This document shows positions 1-7,938 of a DNA stretch of 64,000 bases, in pieces. The stretch spans positions 2,232,001-2,296,000 of the forward strand of contig NZ_OZ061549.1 in the NCBI RefSeq assembly GCF_964065165.1. The letters run 5' to 3'. The stretch is from Levilactobacillus yonginensis. Its GTDB lineage: Bacteria > Bacillota > Bacilli > Lactobacillales > Lactobacillaceae. A program made the translations under genes and the position numbers. Numbering within the stretch: the first letter of the stretch is position 1; each line of letters begins with the position of its first letter. The notes beneath the pieces were generated by a model that saw only the letters and a list, made by a program, of their open reading frames with translations, had not been told where the DNA came from and searched no databases.

Positions 1-638
1 TTTTAACGGAACGAATTGGTAAGAAGCCAGTCCTGCGAACCCGGTTCACAACGCAAGCGTATTTTGTATTGGCAATGGTGCTGGATTTGGTGGCACAGGG
101 CGTGCTGGCGATCAGTCATGAACGCTTAGTAGTGGCCGATACCAAAAAACTAGTGGCACAACCGACCTACGTCACGATTCTACGTGAGCGGCTGCAAGCA
201 AACGCTAGTCAGGATGAAAGCTTGGAAGCCGATTTGAAGTTTGTGACGAGCTGGAACGTGGCCAATGCGCTCTATGATGGTATTGGTAGTGATCTGCTGA
301 AGCAGGGGTTAACGGAGGAAAAGCTGTTTCAGAACAATCTAATACCTAAGCTGATTTATTTGCCGTTGGATGCGAGCCGGGCTCAGGTTTTAGCAGATTT
401 CAAAGCCGACATTTTTAGTGGTGCACCGACCGTTACCACGCGGAATTTATATGGCCTGTTAGAGCAACAGGATGCCCTGAAATATTTGGTTTCGGCGCCA
501 GAGTTGGCAACATTGACGGCAGCGTTTGAACGGGCAGTTGCGACTGATTCACGATACCAGGAGACACAACGGCTGACAGCCATGGCGGGCCACATCATTC
601 AAATGAAGAAGTTTGAAATGGATGGGTGGTTGAGTTAG
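1..638 (+). CDS. GPP34-like protein, 5' end cut off by window edge
   Basis: The reading frame is open from base 3 without a stop, so the true start lies upstream and only the C-terminal ~211 residues are visible. The early helical stretch YFVLAMVLDLVAQGVLAI followed by a short beta segment and a charged helical second half resembles the GPP34 (Golgi phosphoprotein 3-like) fold found in some lactobacilli and actinobacteria. That assignment rests on pattern only; no catalytic motif is visible and no function should be inferred. No signal peptide or membrane segment is seen in the visible part. The gene is followed by ~390 bp without a supported gene and then convergent genes. Confidence 0.5.
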   Translation, partial: LTERIGKKPVLRTRFTTQAYFVLAMVLDLVAQGVLAISHERLVVADTKKLVAQPTYVTILRERLQANASQDESLEADLKFVTSWNVANALYDGIGSDLLKQGLTEEKLFQNNLIPKLIYLPLDASRAQVLADFKADIFSGAPTVTTRNLYGLLEQQDALKYLVSAPELATLTAAFERAVATDSRYQETQRLTAMAGHIIQMKKFEMDGWLS

Positions 639-861
639 TGCCTGAACGTTTTACTAAATTAGTCGCACTTCGGCGGCCAGGGGTTCGACTTCCAACTCTG
701 ATTGTGATTTAGCATGATTGACGCTGAAGGCTTTGCGGATGCCACTCCTTAATGGGGGATGCTGGTAATTGGATTTTGACTGGCGGTTTTGTTACGAATG
801 GCGTTAGGAAATTATTACCGATTTTACGCACAAAATTCGGCTAAAAAAAGGAGTGAGTCAA

Positions 862-1023
862 GAGGCAGTTAGTCAATGAGCATTGACGTCGATAGACAAA
901 TAATTCTGGTCTTGGATGGTCGGTCTATCGGGGTTAAGCAGTGTTGACAGTCTGTTATCGCACGTTTCGACTATATATGTTCTGAGCACAAAAAGAGGTT
1001 TGGGACTTCTGTCCCAAACCCCT
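862..1023 (+). repeat. Dispersed hairpin repeat, copy A (full) with terminator
   Basis: Full copy of a ~160-bp intergenic repeat also present near 49.6 kb and 61.1 kb. It contains an inner hairpin (GATAGAC at 891-897 with GTCTATC at 923-929), the shared block GGGGTTAAGCAG, the block CACGTTTCGACTATATATG, and ends in the hairpin GGTTTGGGAC/GTCCCAAACC (997-1020). The A-run before that hairpin becomes a T-run on the minus strand, so it can terminate the acetyltransferase gene whose stop is at 1030. The rest of 639-861 shows no gene I can support; a 30-codon frame at 752-844 lacks a convincing ribosome site. Confidence 0.8.
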
Positions 1024-1029
1024 AAAGAG

Positions 1030-1554
1030 TTAATTTAAATTCAGTTCATAGGCTAGGCGTTTACCATCTGGTGTCGGGTTCACGTAAATAATGCCCCGGT
1101 ACTGATAGCCAAAGGTCCCCACGATGTGTTGCATCCGCTGATTCTGTTCGTGCGTGTCGATTCGCAGATGGCGGACGCCTTGTTGATAAGCTTGCGAAAT
1201 TAAGTTTGAGAAGAAATAATCACTTAGGCGCTCACCCCGGAAGTCTGCAGAGAGGGCAATCCGGTGGAACGTGGCGTAGGGGTGTTGGGTGTCGTCCCAG
1301 TTGCCAGCTTGAATTTTCTGGTAAGTGGGTTCTTCCCCAACAATCAGGGTGGCTGTGCCAGCGAGTTGACCATTAACGATCAAGACCCAACAGTGGTGCT
1401 GGGCAATGTCTTCGGTCAGCGTGGCTCGGTTGGGGTGGCCATCCTGCCATTGGCTACTACCGTCGGATTTTAACAAGGCTTTGGCTTGGTCGATGATGGT
1501 CATAATTTGGTCGAGGTCAGCTGGTTGGGCTGAGCGCATGTAGATGTTGGACAT
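1030..1554 (-). CDS. GNAT family N-acetyltransferase
   Basis: A 174-residue protein with the Gcn5-related acetyltransferase layout: an N-terminal acceptor part beginning MSNIYMRSAQPADLDQI, a central beta strand, the region HRIALSADFRGERLSDYFF corresponding to motif A (acetyl-CoA pyrophosphate binding; here with RGERLS in place of the usual Q/RxxGxG/A), and a C-terminal GYQYRGIIY strand. Such enzymes move acetyl groups from acetyl-CoA to amines; the substrate cannot be told. It lies directly downstream of the MarR regulator gene (start at 1554, MarR stop at 1561), so the two are probably co-transcribed and the acetyltransferase would follow MarR autoregulation. The repeat terminator at 997-1020 closes the unit. 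Confidence 0.85.
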   Translation of the reverse strand: MSNIYMRSAQPADLDQIMTIIDQAKALLKSDGSSQWQDGHPNRATLTEDIAQHHCWVLIVNGQLAGTATLIVGEEPTYQKIQAGNWDDTQHPYATFHRIALSADFRGERLSDYFFSNLISQAYQQGVRHLRIDTHEQNQRMQHIVGTFGYQYRGIIYVNPTPDGKRLAYELNLN

Positions 1555-1560
1555 GGGGAA

Positions 1561-1995
1561 TCACTCCTTGATTTTAGTGACGTGTTCTTCAATGAATTGC
1601 ATGGCTGAGATAACCTGCTTCGTTTCACTGCCAGTGAGGTTGGTGAAGAGGCTACGTACCTGATCGTCCGACCGTTGGTTAATGATGGCCAGTTGTTCAT
1701 TCCCAGCGTCAGTCAGTGATAGGATTTTTGAACGCTTATCCAATTCGGCCGGTGTTTGGGCGAGTAGGCCGCGCTCCTCCAGTCGTTTGAGAATCCGACT
1801 GAGATAGCCCTTATCGACTCGCAGAACTTGAACAAGCTGATTGGCAGTGTTGTACCCATTTTCAGCGATTTCGAGCAGGAGACGAGCTTCTAGGAGGGTT
1901 AACGTCGTTTGTAGGTGGTACTTGTCGGTTAGACGGAAGATTCGCGTATAGAAACGGTCAAATTCCCGAATATGATGAATGTCTTGACTATTCAT
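1561..1995 (-). CDS. MarR family transcriptional regulator
   Basis: A 144-residue winged-helix regulator. I chose the ATG at 1995 because AAGGAG lies 8-13 bases upstream; a longer in-frame start at 2064 would lie inside the operator and has no ribosome site. The segment NTANQLVQVLRVDKGYLSRI is the recognition helix-turn-helix and LEERGLLAQTPAELDKRS is the wing (DxR typical of MarR). It is divergent from the DHA2 pump at 2095 and shares with it a perfect 17-bp inverted-repeat operator that overlaps both promoters. The likely role is repression of itself, the downstream GNAT gene and the pump, with release by an unknown ligand. The regulatory model is inference from operator placement. Confidence 0.9.
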   Translation of the reverse strand: MNSQDIHHIREFDRFYTRIFRLTDKYHLQTTLTLLEARLLLEIAENGYNTANQLVQVLRVDKGYLSRILKRLEERGLLAQTPAELDKRSKILSLTDAGNEQLAIINQRSDDQVRSLFTNLTGSETKQVISAMQFIEEHVTKIKE

Positions 1996-2012
1996 GGCGG
2001 TTCTCCTTATGT

Positions 2013-2066
2013 AGTTGACAAAAGCAACTAAGTTCATTATGCTTATTAAAGTTGCTTTTGTCAACT
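2013..2066. promoter_or_regulatory. Divergent MarR operator with two overlapping promoters
   Basis: AGTTGACAAAAGCAACT (2013-2029) and its exact inverse complement (2050-2066) flank a 20-bp AT-rich spacer. Each arm carries a TTGACA -35 box: on the plus strand 2015-2020 with -10 TATGCT at 2038-2043 (17-bp spacer), and on the minus strand 2064-2059 with -10 CATAAT at 2041-2036 (17 bp). The two promoters are therefore face to face inside the operator, so MarR bound to either arm would cover a -35 box. The gene divergence and palindrome are read directly; MarR binding is inferred. Confidence 0.85.
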
Positions 2067-2094
2067 TAATCTAATTGAAAGTAGTTTAGCATAA

Positions 2095-3468
2095 ATGACT
2101 AAAAATCGCTTCTCTTTTATCCTGATCATGGTCGGGGCATTCTTAAGTATTCTGAATCAAACCTTGATGACAACCGCTTTACCGTCCGTCATGCGGGCTT
2201 TTTCAATCACGACCGCACAGGGCCAGTGGTTAAACAACGGGTATCTACTGGTCAATGCGCTGATGATTCCTACAACGGCGTATCTGATCAAACGATTCAC
2301 GACACGGCAGTTGTACATGACGGCAGCCGGATTATTTATGGTGGGAACCTTAATTGGGGCGATTGCACCACTCTATCCCATTTTGATTGTTGGCCGGATG
2401 ATTCAGGCGTTGGGCGCCGGAATCTTGATTCCATTGGTTAACGTTGTGGTTATGACGTCGACCCGGCCCAGTGAACGGGGTGAAGCAATGGGAATCGTGG
2501 GATTGGCTCTGAACCTGGCACCCGTCATGGGGCCGTCAGTTTCCGGAGTGATTTTGATGCACCTGTCCTGGCGTTATCTGTTCTGGCTGACCCTACCGTT
2601 GATGCTGGTGGATATCTTGTTTGCCGTGAAGTTTATTGATAATGTTGGTGAGTTACATAAGGAAAAGCTGAACTTAGAGGGACTGATTCTGTCAGCGTTA
2701 GGTTTGACAGCAGCGTTGTATAGTTTTTCTAATATTGGGGAAACGGCCTTCCTATCCATGAAAGGCATTGTGCCGTTAGTCATTGGGATTATTTTATTGG
2801 CAGGTTTTGTAAAGTGTCAGTGGGGTGTTCCACACCCGTTGCTTAATTTACGAGTCTTCAAGTACAAGCAATTCAACCTGCCACTGATTATTAACATGTT
2901 GTTGATGGTGACGATGTATGGAAATTCTGTGATCATTCCAATTTTAGTGCAAAATGTCTTTCATCAGAGTGCCTTTGTATCGGGGCTAACGTTGACGCCC
3001 GGAGCCATTTTGACGACGTTCATTTCACCGCTGAACGGCCATTTTTATGATAAATATGATTTCCGAAAAATGGTGATTATTGGACTCAGTATTGATATTG
3101 TCGGGTCCTTGTTATTGAGTTCGACGGGCAGCGGGTCGTCCATTATGTTTGTCGTTGTGGGGCAAACGATTCGTCAATTGGGACTCGTCCTTGTTTTGAT
3201 TCCAATTCAGACGCACGCCTGGTCGATGTTGCCAGCTCACGCAATTCCGGATGGGGTGGCCGTTTACAACACGATGCGGCAAGTAGCGGCCTCGTTTGGG
3301 ACAGCCCTGTTGGTGGCAATTATTAGTTTGACAGCCAACAGTCACATCAATTTTCATATGAACAGCCAGTTGGTGGGAATTAAAATTAGCTACACGTTGT
3401 CCTCGCTGATGCTGGTTATCTGTATCATTCTGGCCTGGCGGTTAGAGAAGAATCGCACGCTGGATTAA
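2095..3468 (+). CDS. DHA2-type MFS drug efflux transporter
   Basis: A 457-residue, multi-spanning membrane protein of the major facilitator superfamily, DHA2 (EmrB/QacA, 14-helix) type. The N-terminus LNQTLMTTALPSVMRAFSI is the typical first helix/loop of DHA2 pumps, followed by QWLNNGYLLVNALMIP and the motif-A-like loop at ~65-72; MGPSVSGVI in the fifth helix is the antiporter motif C. It is expected to export drugs or toxic organics by proton antiport at the cell membrane. The ribosome site before ATG 2095 is weak. It is controlled from the MarR operator at 2013-2066. Its original terminator hairpin (arms 3477-3485 and 4995-5003) has been split by the IS150-type insertion. Confidence 0.9.
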   Translation: MTKNRFSFILIMVGAFLSILNQTLMTTALPSVMRAFSITTAQGQWLNNGYLLVNALMIPTTAYLIKRFTTRQLYMTAAGLFMVGTLIGAIAPLYPILIVGRMIQALGAGILIPLVNVVVMTSTRPSERGEAMGIVGLALNLAPVMGPSVSGVILMHLSWRYLFWLTLPLMLVDILFAVKFIDNVGELHKEKLNLEGLILSALGLTAALYSFSNIGETAFLSMKGIVPLVIGIILLAGFVKCQWGVPHPLLNLRVFKYKQFNLPLIINMLLMVTMYGNSVIIPILVQNVFHQSAFVSGLTLTPGAILTTFISPLNGHFYDKYDFRKMVIIGLSIDIVGSLLLSSTGSGSSIMFVVVGQTIRQLGLVLVLIPIQTHAWSMLPAHAIPDGVAVYNTMRQVAASFGTALLVAIISLTANSHINFHMNSQLVGIKISYTLSSLMLVICIILAWRLEKNRTLD

Positions 3469-3492
3469 ATCTAAAAGGTGGTCACTGAAGTG

Positions 3493-3531
3493 AACCCCCA
3501 AGGTTGGACAGAAAGTCCAACCTTGGGGGTT
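3493..3531 (+). repeat. 17-bp perfect hairpin at IS left end, over the orfA leader
   Basis: AACCCCCAAGGTTGGAC (3493-3509), loop AGAAA, and the exact inverse complement (3515-3531), followed by TTTTA. The 5' arm is itself the left terminal repeat. The orfA start at 3537 has no ribosome site other than the G5 run (3525-3529), which lies in the 3' arm. Transcripts entering from outside would fold this hairpin, so it could act as a terminator and hide the start region, limiting transposase made from external promoters. The structure is seen; its role is inferred. Confidence 0.75.
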
Positions 3532-3536
3532 TTACT

Positions 3537-4067
3537 ATGGTTAAGTTTGATTTAGATTTTAGAATTAAGGTCGTCACTGAATATTTGAGTGGAGTTGGAT
3601 CAACCTCATTGGCCAGAAAACATGGTATCAGCAAGGAAGAAACTATCCTTCTTTGGGTTAGTCGCTTCCAGAAATACGGTATAGCTGGATTGAAGCTGAA
3701 GGATCAGAAGCCAGAATATTCTAGTCAGTTCAAGGTTGATGTATTAAACTGGAGAAAACAACATCAGGCCTCGCTTCCGGTAACGGCTCTGCACTTCAAT
3801 CTATCTTCGCCAAGCACCATCTGGCAATGGGAGAAGCGCTTTGAGGAGCAAGGAATCGCTGGCCTTGAACGGAAGCGAGGAAAGCCTAAAATCATGGCTA
3901 AACATAAGCAAACGAAGCCTTCAAAGAGTCGCAATAACTCCAGTACCGCCGATGAATTGAAGCAATTAAAACAAGAAAACTTGATGTTAAAGATTGAGAA
4001 TGAATACCTAAAAAAACTCGATGCCTTAGCTCAGAAGAAGTCAGCAGACAAGAAATCTCGCAAATAG
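3537..4067 (+). CDS. IS3 family transposase OrfA (DNA-binding subunit)
   Basis: A 176-residue protein with two helix-turn-helix units ([20 protein letters not shown] near the start and [20 protein letters not shown] near residues 80-100) and a C-terminal leucine-zipper-like helix ([20 protein letters not shown]). This is the usual IS150-group OrfA: it binds the terminal repeats. The start at ATG 3537 is chosen because an upstream in-frame start would lie within the terminal hairpin. Near the end, the in-frame heptamer A AAA AAA (4010-4016) is a classical -1 slippery site; after the shift the frame is open straight into orfB, giving the OrfAB fusion that is the active transposase in this family. 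Confidence 0.93.
   Translation: MVKFDLDFRIKVVTEYLSGVGSTSLARKHGISKEETILLWVSRFQKYGIAGLKLKDQKPEYSSQFKVDVLNWRKQHQASLPVTALHFNLSSPSTIWQWEKRFEEQGIAGLERKRGKPKIMAKHKQTKPSKSRNNSSTADELKQLKQENLMLKIENEYLKKLDALAQKKSADKKSRK
4010..4016 (+). promoter_or_regulatory. -1 frameshift heptamer A AAA AAA in orfA/orfB
   Basis: In the orfA frame the codons read CTA AAA AAA CTC, so the heptamer A AAA AAA is correctly phased for -1 slippage. After slipping, the frame runs without a stop from ACT (4016) through the GTG at 4067 into orfB. This is read directly; frameshifting at such sites is established for IS3 elements. Confidence 0.85.
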
Positions 4068-4948
4068 TGACCGAGTTAAGGCAGGTCTTTCAAGTGCCCA
4101 TCAAGCTCCTACTCAAGGTCGTCAAAGTACCAAGAAGTACGTATTATTACGCACGCTCACATCGTCAGCGTGAAAAGCTGGATGATTCTCCAATCATTCA
4201 GGCAATCGATGAGATCCGGCAGGAAGATTCTAAGTACACCAAGAAGTATGGTTACCGGCGACTAACTAAAGCTTTACAGGAGCATGGATTCACGGTGAAT
4301 CATAAACGAGTCTTGCGTCTAATGCATGAGCATGATTGGCTTTGTTTAGCGTACAATCGGCAAAAACGTAAATATAATTCATACAAAGGATCCGTTGGTA
4401 AAATTGCGCCTAATCAGTTGAACCGACGATTCAAAACGGACCGACCCTATCAAAAACTCGTTACAGATGTCAGTGAATTTCGATACGGTGGTATGAGCCA
4501 AAGTGAACGGGTCTATTTAGAACCAGTGATTGACCTCTTCTCAGGCGAAGTCTTAGCCTTCAACATCAGTGACCATCCAACAGTAGAATTTGCCCTAAAG
4601 CCGCTTAGAGAAGCATTGGAAGGACTGCCAAAGTTAGGTTATCGAACAACAGTCCACACGGATCAGGGATTCCAGTATCAACATAAATTCTGGCGAGAAA
4701 CACTCAAAGAACATCGCGTATTTCAAAGCATGTCACGCAAAGCAACTTGTCTAGATAATGCGGCAGTTGAATCATTCTTCCACATCATGAAGGTCGAAGT
4801 TATGGATGAGCATTTTGAGAACAAGGAAGACTTGACTCAAGCTATGACTGACTGGATTAACTTTTACAATAAACGTCGGATCAAAACAAAACTGGATGGC
4901 AAGTCCCCGGAAAAATACCGGGAACTCGCCATCCAGAAGGCAGCGTAA
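4067..4948 (+). CDS. IS3 family transposase OrfB (DDE integrase domain)
   Basis: A 293-residue catalytic subunit. An N-terminal HTH_21-like region (KYGYRRLTKALQEHGFTVNH) leads into the rve integrase core with the three acidic residues in DVSEFRYG, VHTDQGFQYQ and AAVESFFHIMK (DDE triad), and the family C-terminal WINFYNKRRIKTKLDGKSP. It begins at GTG 4067, overlapping the orfA stop by one base, but is more likely made as part of an OrfAB frameshift fusion. It is full length with no disruption seen. Confidence 0.95.
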   Translation: MTELRQVFQVPIKLLLKVVKVPRSTYYYARSHRQREKLDDSPIIQAIDEIRQEDSKYTKKYGYRRLTKALQEHGFTVNHKRVLRLMHEHDWLCLAYNRQKRKYNSYKGSVGKIAPNQLNRRFKTDRPYQKLVTDVSEFRYGGMSQSERVYLEPVIDLFSGEVLAFNISDHPTVEFALKPLREALEGLPKLGYRTTVHTDQGFQYQHKFWRETLKEHRVFQSMSRKATCLDNAAVESFFHIMKVEVMDEHFENKEDLTQAMTDWINFYNKRRIKTKLDGKSPEKYRELAIQKAA

Positions 4949-5022
4949 ATTCTGTGTCCAACTTTAAGGGTTCACTTCACACCGAGATTAAGCGGTGGCC
5001 ACCTTTTTTGCGTTTACGGGTG

Positions 5023-5739
5023 TCAGAAGAATAAGTAGTAGATGCCACTCAGACCGATAAATCCGTAAATCCACCGTTTAATGGTGTCGGGATTCAGTCG
5101 AGTGAGTAAGTGGGAGGCAATGATCGTCCCAATGGTCGCTGCGACCATTCCCACTAAAATGTAGGGAATATCTGGCTTGACCAAAATGCCGTTGGCAACC
5201 CGAATACTGGTGATATAGAGCGTATCAATCAGAAAAAAGGTTTGAATGCTCGCAATGTACTCGGGCATTGATTTGGACAAGGATAGGAAGTATAAGGCCA
5301 TAAGGGGACCACCAATACCGAACAGGCCGTTGAAAAATCCTGAGACGATCATAAAGCAACCGGCGATGTACCACGGGTAACGTTGGTTGCCAGCTCCAGG
5401 CGCTAGGGTGAAGTAGAGACATATTGCCACCAATAAGCCGCCTAACAACATGCGCAGGAGGTGGGCATCTAAGACGTGTCCCAGATGGACGGACCAGGTG
5501 GCAACCATTGCGTAGATAATAAAGGGAATAATGATTCGTTTGAAATGTAGATGTTGGCGATACCGAAAGGCCAATGTAAGCACGCTAGCCAACATAATGA
5601 CGCCACCAACTCCGGCTGCTTGGGCCATGGGGAGAATCGATGGGAAGAAGATCATCATGATAATGACAGCACCGAAGCCTGTCAGTCCTTGCACCAATCC
5701 CGCCAATAAGGCGGGGAGAATAATGCATAACCAGGTCAC
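5023..5739 (-). CDS. TauE/SafE family sulfite exporter-like membrane protein
   Basis: About 238 residues with roughly seven to eight hydrophobic helices and the repeated glycine-rich signatures GLVQGLTGFGAVIIM near the N-terminus and GFFNGLFGIGGPLMAL in the middle, which define the TauE/SafE (DUF81) family. These proteins are thought to move sulfite, sulfoacetate or related organosulfur anions across the membrane; the substrate here is unknown. I chose GTG 5739 because AAGGAGG lies just upstream; an in-frame ATG at 5802 lacks a ribosome site. It is convergent with the DHA2 pump across the IS element. A repeat fragment (copy D) sits upstream. Confidence 0.88.
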   Translation of the reverse strand: MTWLCIILPALLAGLVQGLTGFGAVIIMMIFFPSILPMAQAAGVGGVIMLASVLTLAFRYRQHLHFKRIIIPFIIYAMVATWSVHLGHVLDAHLLRMLLGGLLVAICLYFTLAPGAGNQRYPWYIAGCFMIVSGFFNGLFGIGGPLMALYFLSLSKSMPEYIASIQTFFLIDTLYITSIRVANGILVKPDIPYILVGMVAATIGTIIASHLLTRLNPDTIKRWIYGFIGLSGIYYLFF

Positions 5740-5840
5740 CGAGGATCCCTCCTTAATAAGAAAGCTCCCGTCTAGTTTGGGTGAAATGGGGCGGGTTGTC
5801 AACGGGGAGTAGATTGTCAGGTAGACTAATTGCGCGTTAT

Positions 5841-5912
5841 GCCAGTTGCCTCACGTTTCGACCATCTACGCGCAGAGCGTCAAAAAAGGTCTGAGACTTT
5901 TGTCCCAAACCT
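5841..5912 (+). repeat. Dispersed repeat, copy D (3' module only) with terminator
   Basis: Carries CACGTTTCGACCAT followed by an A-run and the imperfect hairpin GGTCTGAGAC/GTCCCAAACC (5888-5911). Only the 3' module of the repeat is recognisable. On the minus strand the hairpin is followed by T6, so it can terminate the YbaK-type gene whose stop is at 5964. Confidence 0.7.
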
Positions 5913-5963
5913 GACTTGTCGTTAATTGTAGCTTGCTAAGACGTGTATTAAAAGGTACAGTGC

Positions 5964-6431
5964 CTAATCTTCCTTCACAATGTCGATCCACTTTAGGGGT
6001 TGGGCGTACTTTTCCATCTCGTCGACGGTCAGCTTGACCACGGCATCTGGGATGCCAGCGGCTGGGTAAACCACGTCTTCATCCTTTAAGCTGACGTCGA
6101 AGTAGACCCCCACCCCGGGTTTTAGGCCAAACGGGCAGACACCACCGGCGGGATGACCAATTAGGTCTTCCAGTTCATCAAAAGGTACCATGTGGGCCTT
6201 TTGGTGGAATTCAGCCTTGAACTTAGGGTTGGCAATCTTGGCGGTTCCCTTGACCACGATAACGATGGGACCTTCCTTAAGCTTTAAAGCCAACGTTTTT
6301 GCGATTTGGTCGGGCCGGACGCCCAGGGTAGCGGCGGCATCGGCTACGGTTGCGGTCGACTGGTCAAACTCGGTGATCCGATCGGTTAAGTTTAGTTGCT
6401 CAAAAAAGGTCGTGACAGTTTCTAAGGACAT
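5964..6431 (-). CDS. YbaK/EbsC-type aminoacyl-tRNA deacylase
   Basis: A 155-residue single-domain protein of the YbaK/ProX family. Seen motifs: an N-terminal helix pair, IAKTLALKLKEGPIVIVVKG with the conserved lysine-rich strand, and HPAGGVCPFGLKPGVGVYFD, the family GGVxPFG active-site loop. Members hydrolyse misacylated tRNA (for example Cys-tRNAPro or Ala-tRNAPro), acting in the cytoplasm as a proofreading step. AGGGAGGG precedes the ATG. It is transcribed alone; the repeat terminator copy D lies downstream. The 290 bp between this gene and pntA hold the pntA promoter and nothing else that I recognise. Confidence 0.9.
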   Translation of the reverse strand: MSLETVTTFFEQLNLTDRITEFDQSTATVADAAATLGVRPDQIAKTLALKLKEGPIVIVVKGTAKIANPKFKAEFHQKAHMVPFDELEDLIGHPAGGVCPFGLKPGVGVYFDVSLKDEDVVYPAAGIPDAVVKLTVDEMEKYAQPLKWIDIVKED

Positions 6432-6652
6432 GCTGAATCCCTCCCATTAATAGATAGGTCGTTGGACATATAAGTAGTTGGGTTCATTATGCAATAGATT
6501 GGCCGATAAAGGAACCCATCAAAGGAAAAATTAGCAAAGTGGGCAACCGATTTCACAAAAATTGTTTGGAAATCTTTCAAGGATGAAACCGCGACACGAT
6601 AGCTTTGCAAACAAGGGATGAGACCGTTTTCTTTTTTGTCAGCTTCGAACCA

Positions 6653-6681
6653 TTGTTTTGTGACGCAGAATGAATTATAGT
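6653..6681 (+). promoter_or_regulatory. Candidate promoter of the pnt operon
   Basis: TTGTTT (6653-6658), 17-bp spacer, TATAGT (6676-6681), about 40 bases upstream of the pntA start, which has GGGAGATGG as ribosome site. Read by eye only. Confidence 0.55.
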
Positions 6682-6721
6682 TAAATTGTGAAGTGATTCT
6701 CAAAAAAGGGAGATGGATTGA

Positions 6722-7936
6722 ATGCCAATTACCATTTCGGTTTTAAAAGAGGCACCCAATGAAAATCGGGTTGCATTATCGCCGACGGTTGTTAGCAAAC
6801 TCGTTAAAAGTGACTACCAGGTCTTAGTTGAAAAAGACGCTGGGAGTCGTGCCTTTTATCAGGATGCTGCTTATACAGATGCCGGTGCCAAAGTGGTTGA
6901 CCAAGCAACGGCAATTAAAGAGGCCACAATTATTGCAACGGTCAACCAACCATCTAGTGAGGTTGTCAATCAGATGAGTGAGGGACAGAGCTTGATCGGG
7001 CTGCTGGCACCACTAACTGATACTGATTTCGTTAAGAAATTAGCTGCCAAGAAGATCAATGCCTTGTCATTCGAACTCTTGCCACGGACCGCGTCACGGG
7101 CTCAAACGATGGATGTTTTGAGTTCTCAGTCCAGTGTAGCTGGATACAAGGCGGCGCTGATGGCTGCTGATCATTTTTCTCGGTATTTCCCAATGATGAT
7201 CACCGCTGCCGGTACTGCCAAGCCAGCTAAAGTCTTGGTCTTAGGGACCGGGGTTGCTGGGTTGCAAGCAATTGGGACCGCTAACCGGTTAGGTGCCATG
7301 GTGTCTGGCTATGATATTCGGCCAGCCTCACGTGGTGAAGTCGAATCCTTAGGGGCAACCTTCTTGACGACGTCCGTTTCGGGTTCTGGTGAAGGCGGTT
7401 ACGCTCGGGCCTTAACTCCTGAAGAAACGGCACAACAACAAGAAGAATTAGCCGGGTTCATTGCACAAAACGATGTGATTATCACTACTGCCCAGGTTCC
7501 TGGACGGCGGCCACCAGTTCTGGTTACTCAGAAGTCCGTGGACGAAGCTAAGCCCGGGACCTTGTTCATTGACTTAGCTGCTAGTGACTTAGGTGGTAAC
7601 GTCGCTGGTTCCAAACCAGCCGAAACGGTTACCACGGCCAATGGTGCCCAAATCGTTGGTGCTGGGGACATGGCTAGTCAGTTACCAGCTTCAGCTTCTG
7701 ATATGTTTGCCAAGAACGTTCAAGCCGTTATCACGGATATCACTAAAGATGGTAAGTTAGTCTTTGATATCGATGATGACGTGGTTGGCGAATTGTTGGC
7801 TACTTATCAAGGTGAAATTATTAGCAATCGTTTACGCTCCGCAATGGAATTGCCAGAACGTAAACCAGCTGCTCAAGCGCAAGACGATACTCAGACGCCG
7901 GATGAAACAAAAGACGACGCAAAAGGAGTTGATTAG
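6722..7936 (+). CDS. pntAA: NAD(P) transhydrogenase subunit alpha part 1
   Basis: A 404-residue soluble NAD(H)-binding domain (dI) of proton-translocating transhydrogenase. VLVLGTGVAGLQAIGTANRL is the Rossmann GxGxxG nucleotide loop, followed by GAMVSGYDIRPASR, whose Asp binds the adenine ribose; QVPGRRPPVLV and VDLAASDLGGN-type blocks (here FIDLAASDLGGNVAG) are family hallmarks. The complex transfers hydride between NADH and NADP+ coupled to proton flow, supplying NADPH. The C-terminal ~25 residues are a Thr/Asp/Lys-rich tail. It is the first gene of a tight three-gene operon (2-bp gap to the next gene) and the split alpha subunit is the usual arrangement in many Gram-positive and alpha-proteobacterial operons. 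Confidence 0.95.
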   Translation: MPITISVLKEAPNENRVALSPTVVSKLVKSDYQVLVEKDAGSRAFYQDAAYTDAGAKVVDQATAIKEATIIATVNQPSSEVVNQMSEGQSLIGLLAPLTDTDFVKKLAAKKINALSFELLPRTASRAQTMDVLSSQSSVAGYKAALMAADHFSRYFPMMITAAGTAKPAKVLVLGTGVAGLQAIGTANRLGAMVSGYDIRPASRGEVESLGATFLTTSVSGSGEGGYARALTPEETAQQQEELAGFIAQNDVIITTAQVPGRRPPVLVTQKSVDEAKPGTLFIDLAASDLGGNVAGSKPAETVTTANGAQIVGAGDMASQLPASASDMFAKNVQAVITDITKDGKLVFDIDDDVVGELLATYQGEIISNRLRSAMELPERKPAAQAQDDTQTPDETKDDAKGVD

Positions 7937-7938
7937 GC

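Larger units (their letters stand above)
3486..4979 (+). mobile_element. IS3 family (IS150 group) insertion sequence, complete
   Basis: A 1,494-bp element. Its ends share TGAAGTGAACCC exactly (3486-3497 and, inverted, 4968-4979), continuing as an imperfect inverted repeat with AAGGTTGGACA on the left versus AAAGTTGGACA on the right. A CAC direct duplication of 3 bp flanks it. Inside are overlapping orfA and orfB in the -1 relation typical of IS3 elements. Both frames are intact and the ends well kept, so it may be active or recently inserted. The insertion split a terminator. Confidence 0.93.
3477..5009. terminator. Rho-independent terminator split by IS insertion
   Basis: Joining the flanks of the insertion sequence rebuilds GGTGGTCAC (3477-3485), loop, GTGGCCACC (4995-5003) followed by T6 (5004-5009) and preceded by AAAA. 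This is a 9-bp stem (one G-T wobble) that could terminate both the DHA2 pump and the convergent TauE gene. The element inserted at the top of the 5' arm: the 3-bp duplication CAC is at 3483-3485 and 4980-4982. Confidence 0.75.

Noticed and set aside
752..844. 30-codon reading frame (MGDAGNWILTGGF...)
   Set aside because: Has no proper ribosome site and no recognisable product; treated as chance or a remnant.
6422..6703. 93-codon minus-strand frame upstream of pntA
   Set aside because: Covers the pnt promoter and overlaps the YbaK start; no ribosome site or recognisable domain.
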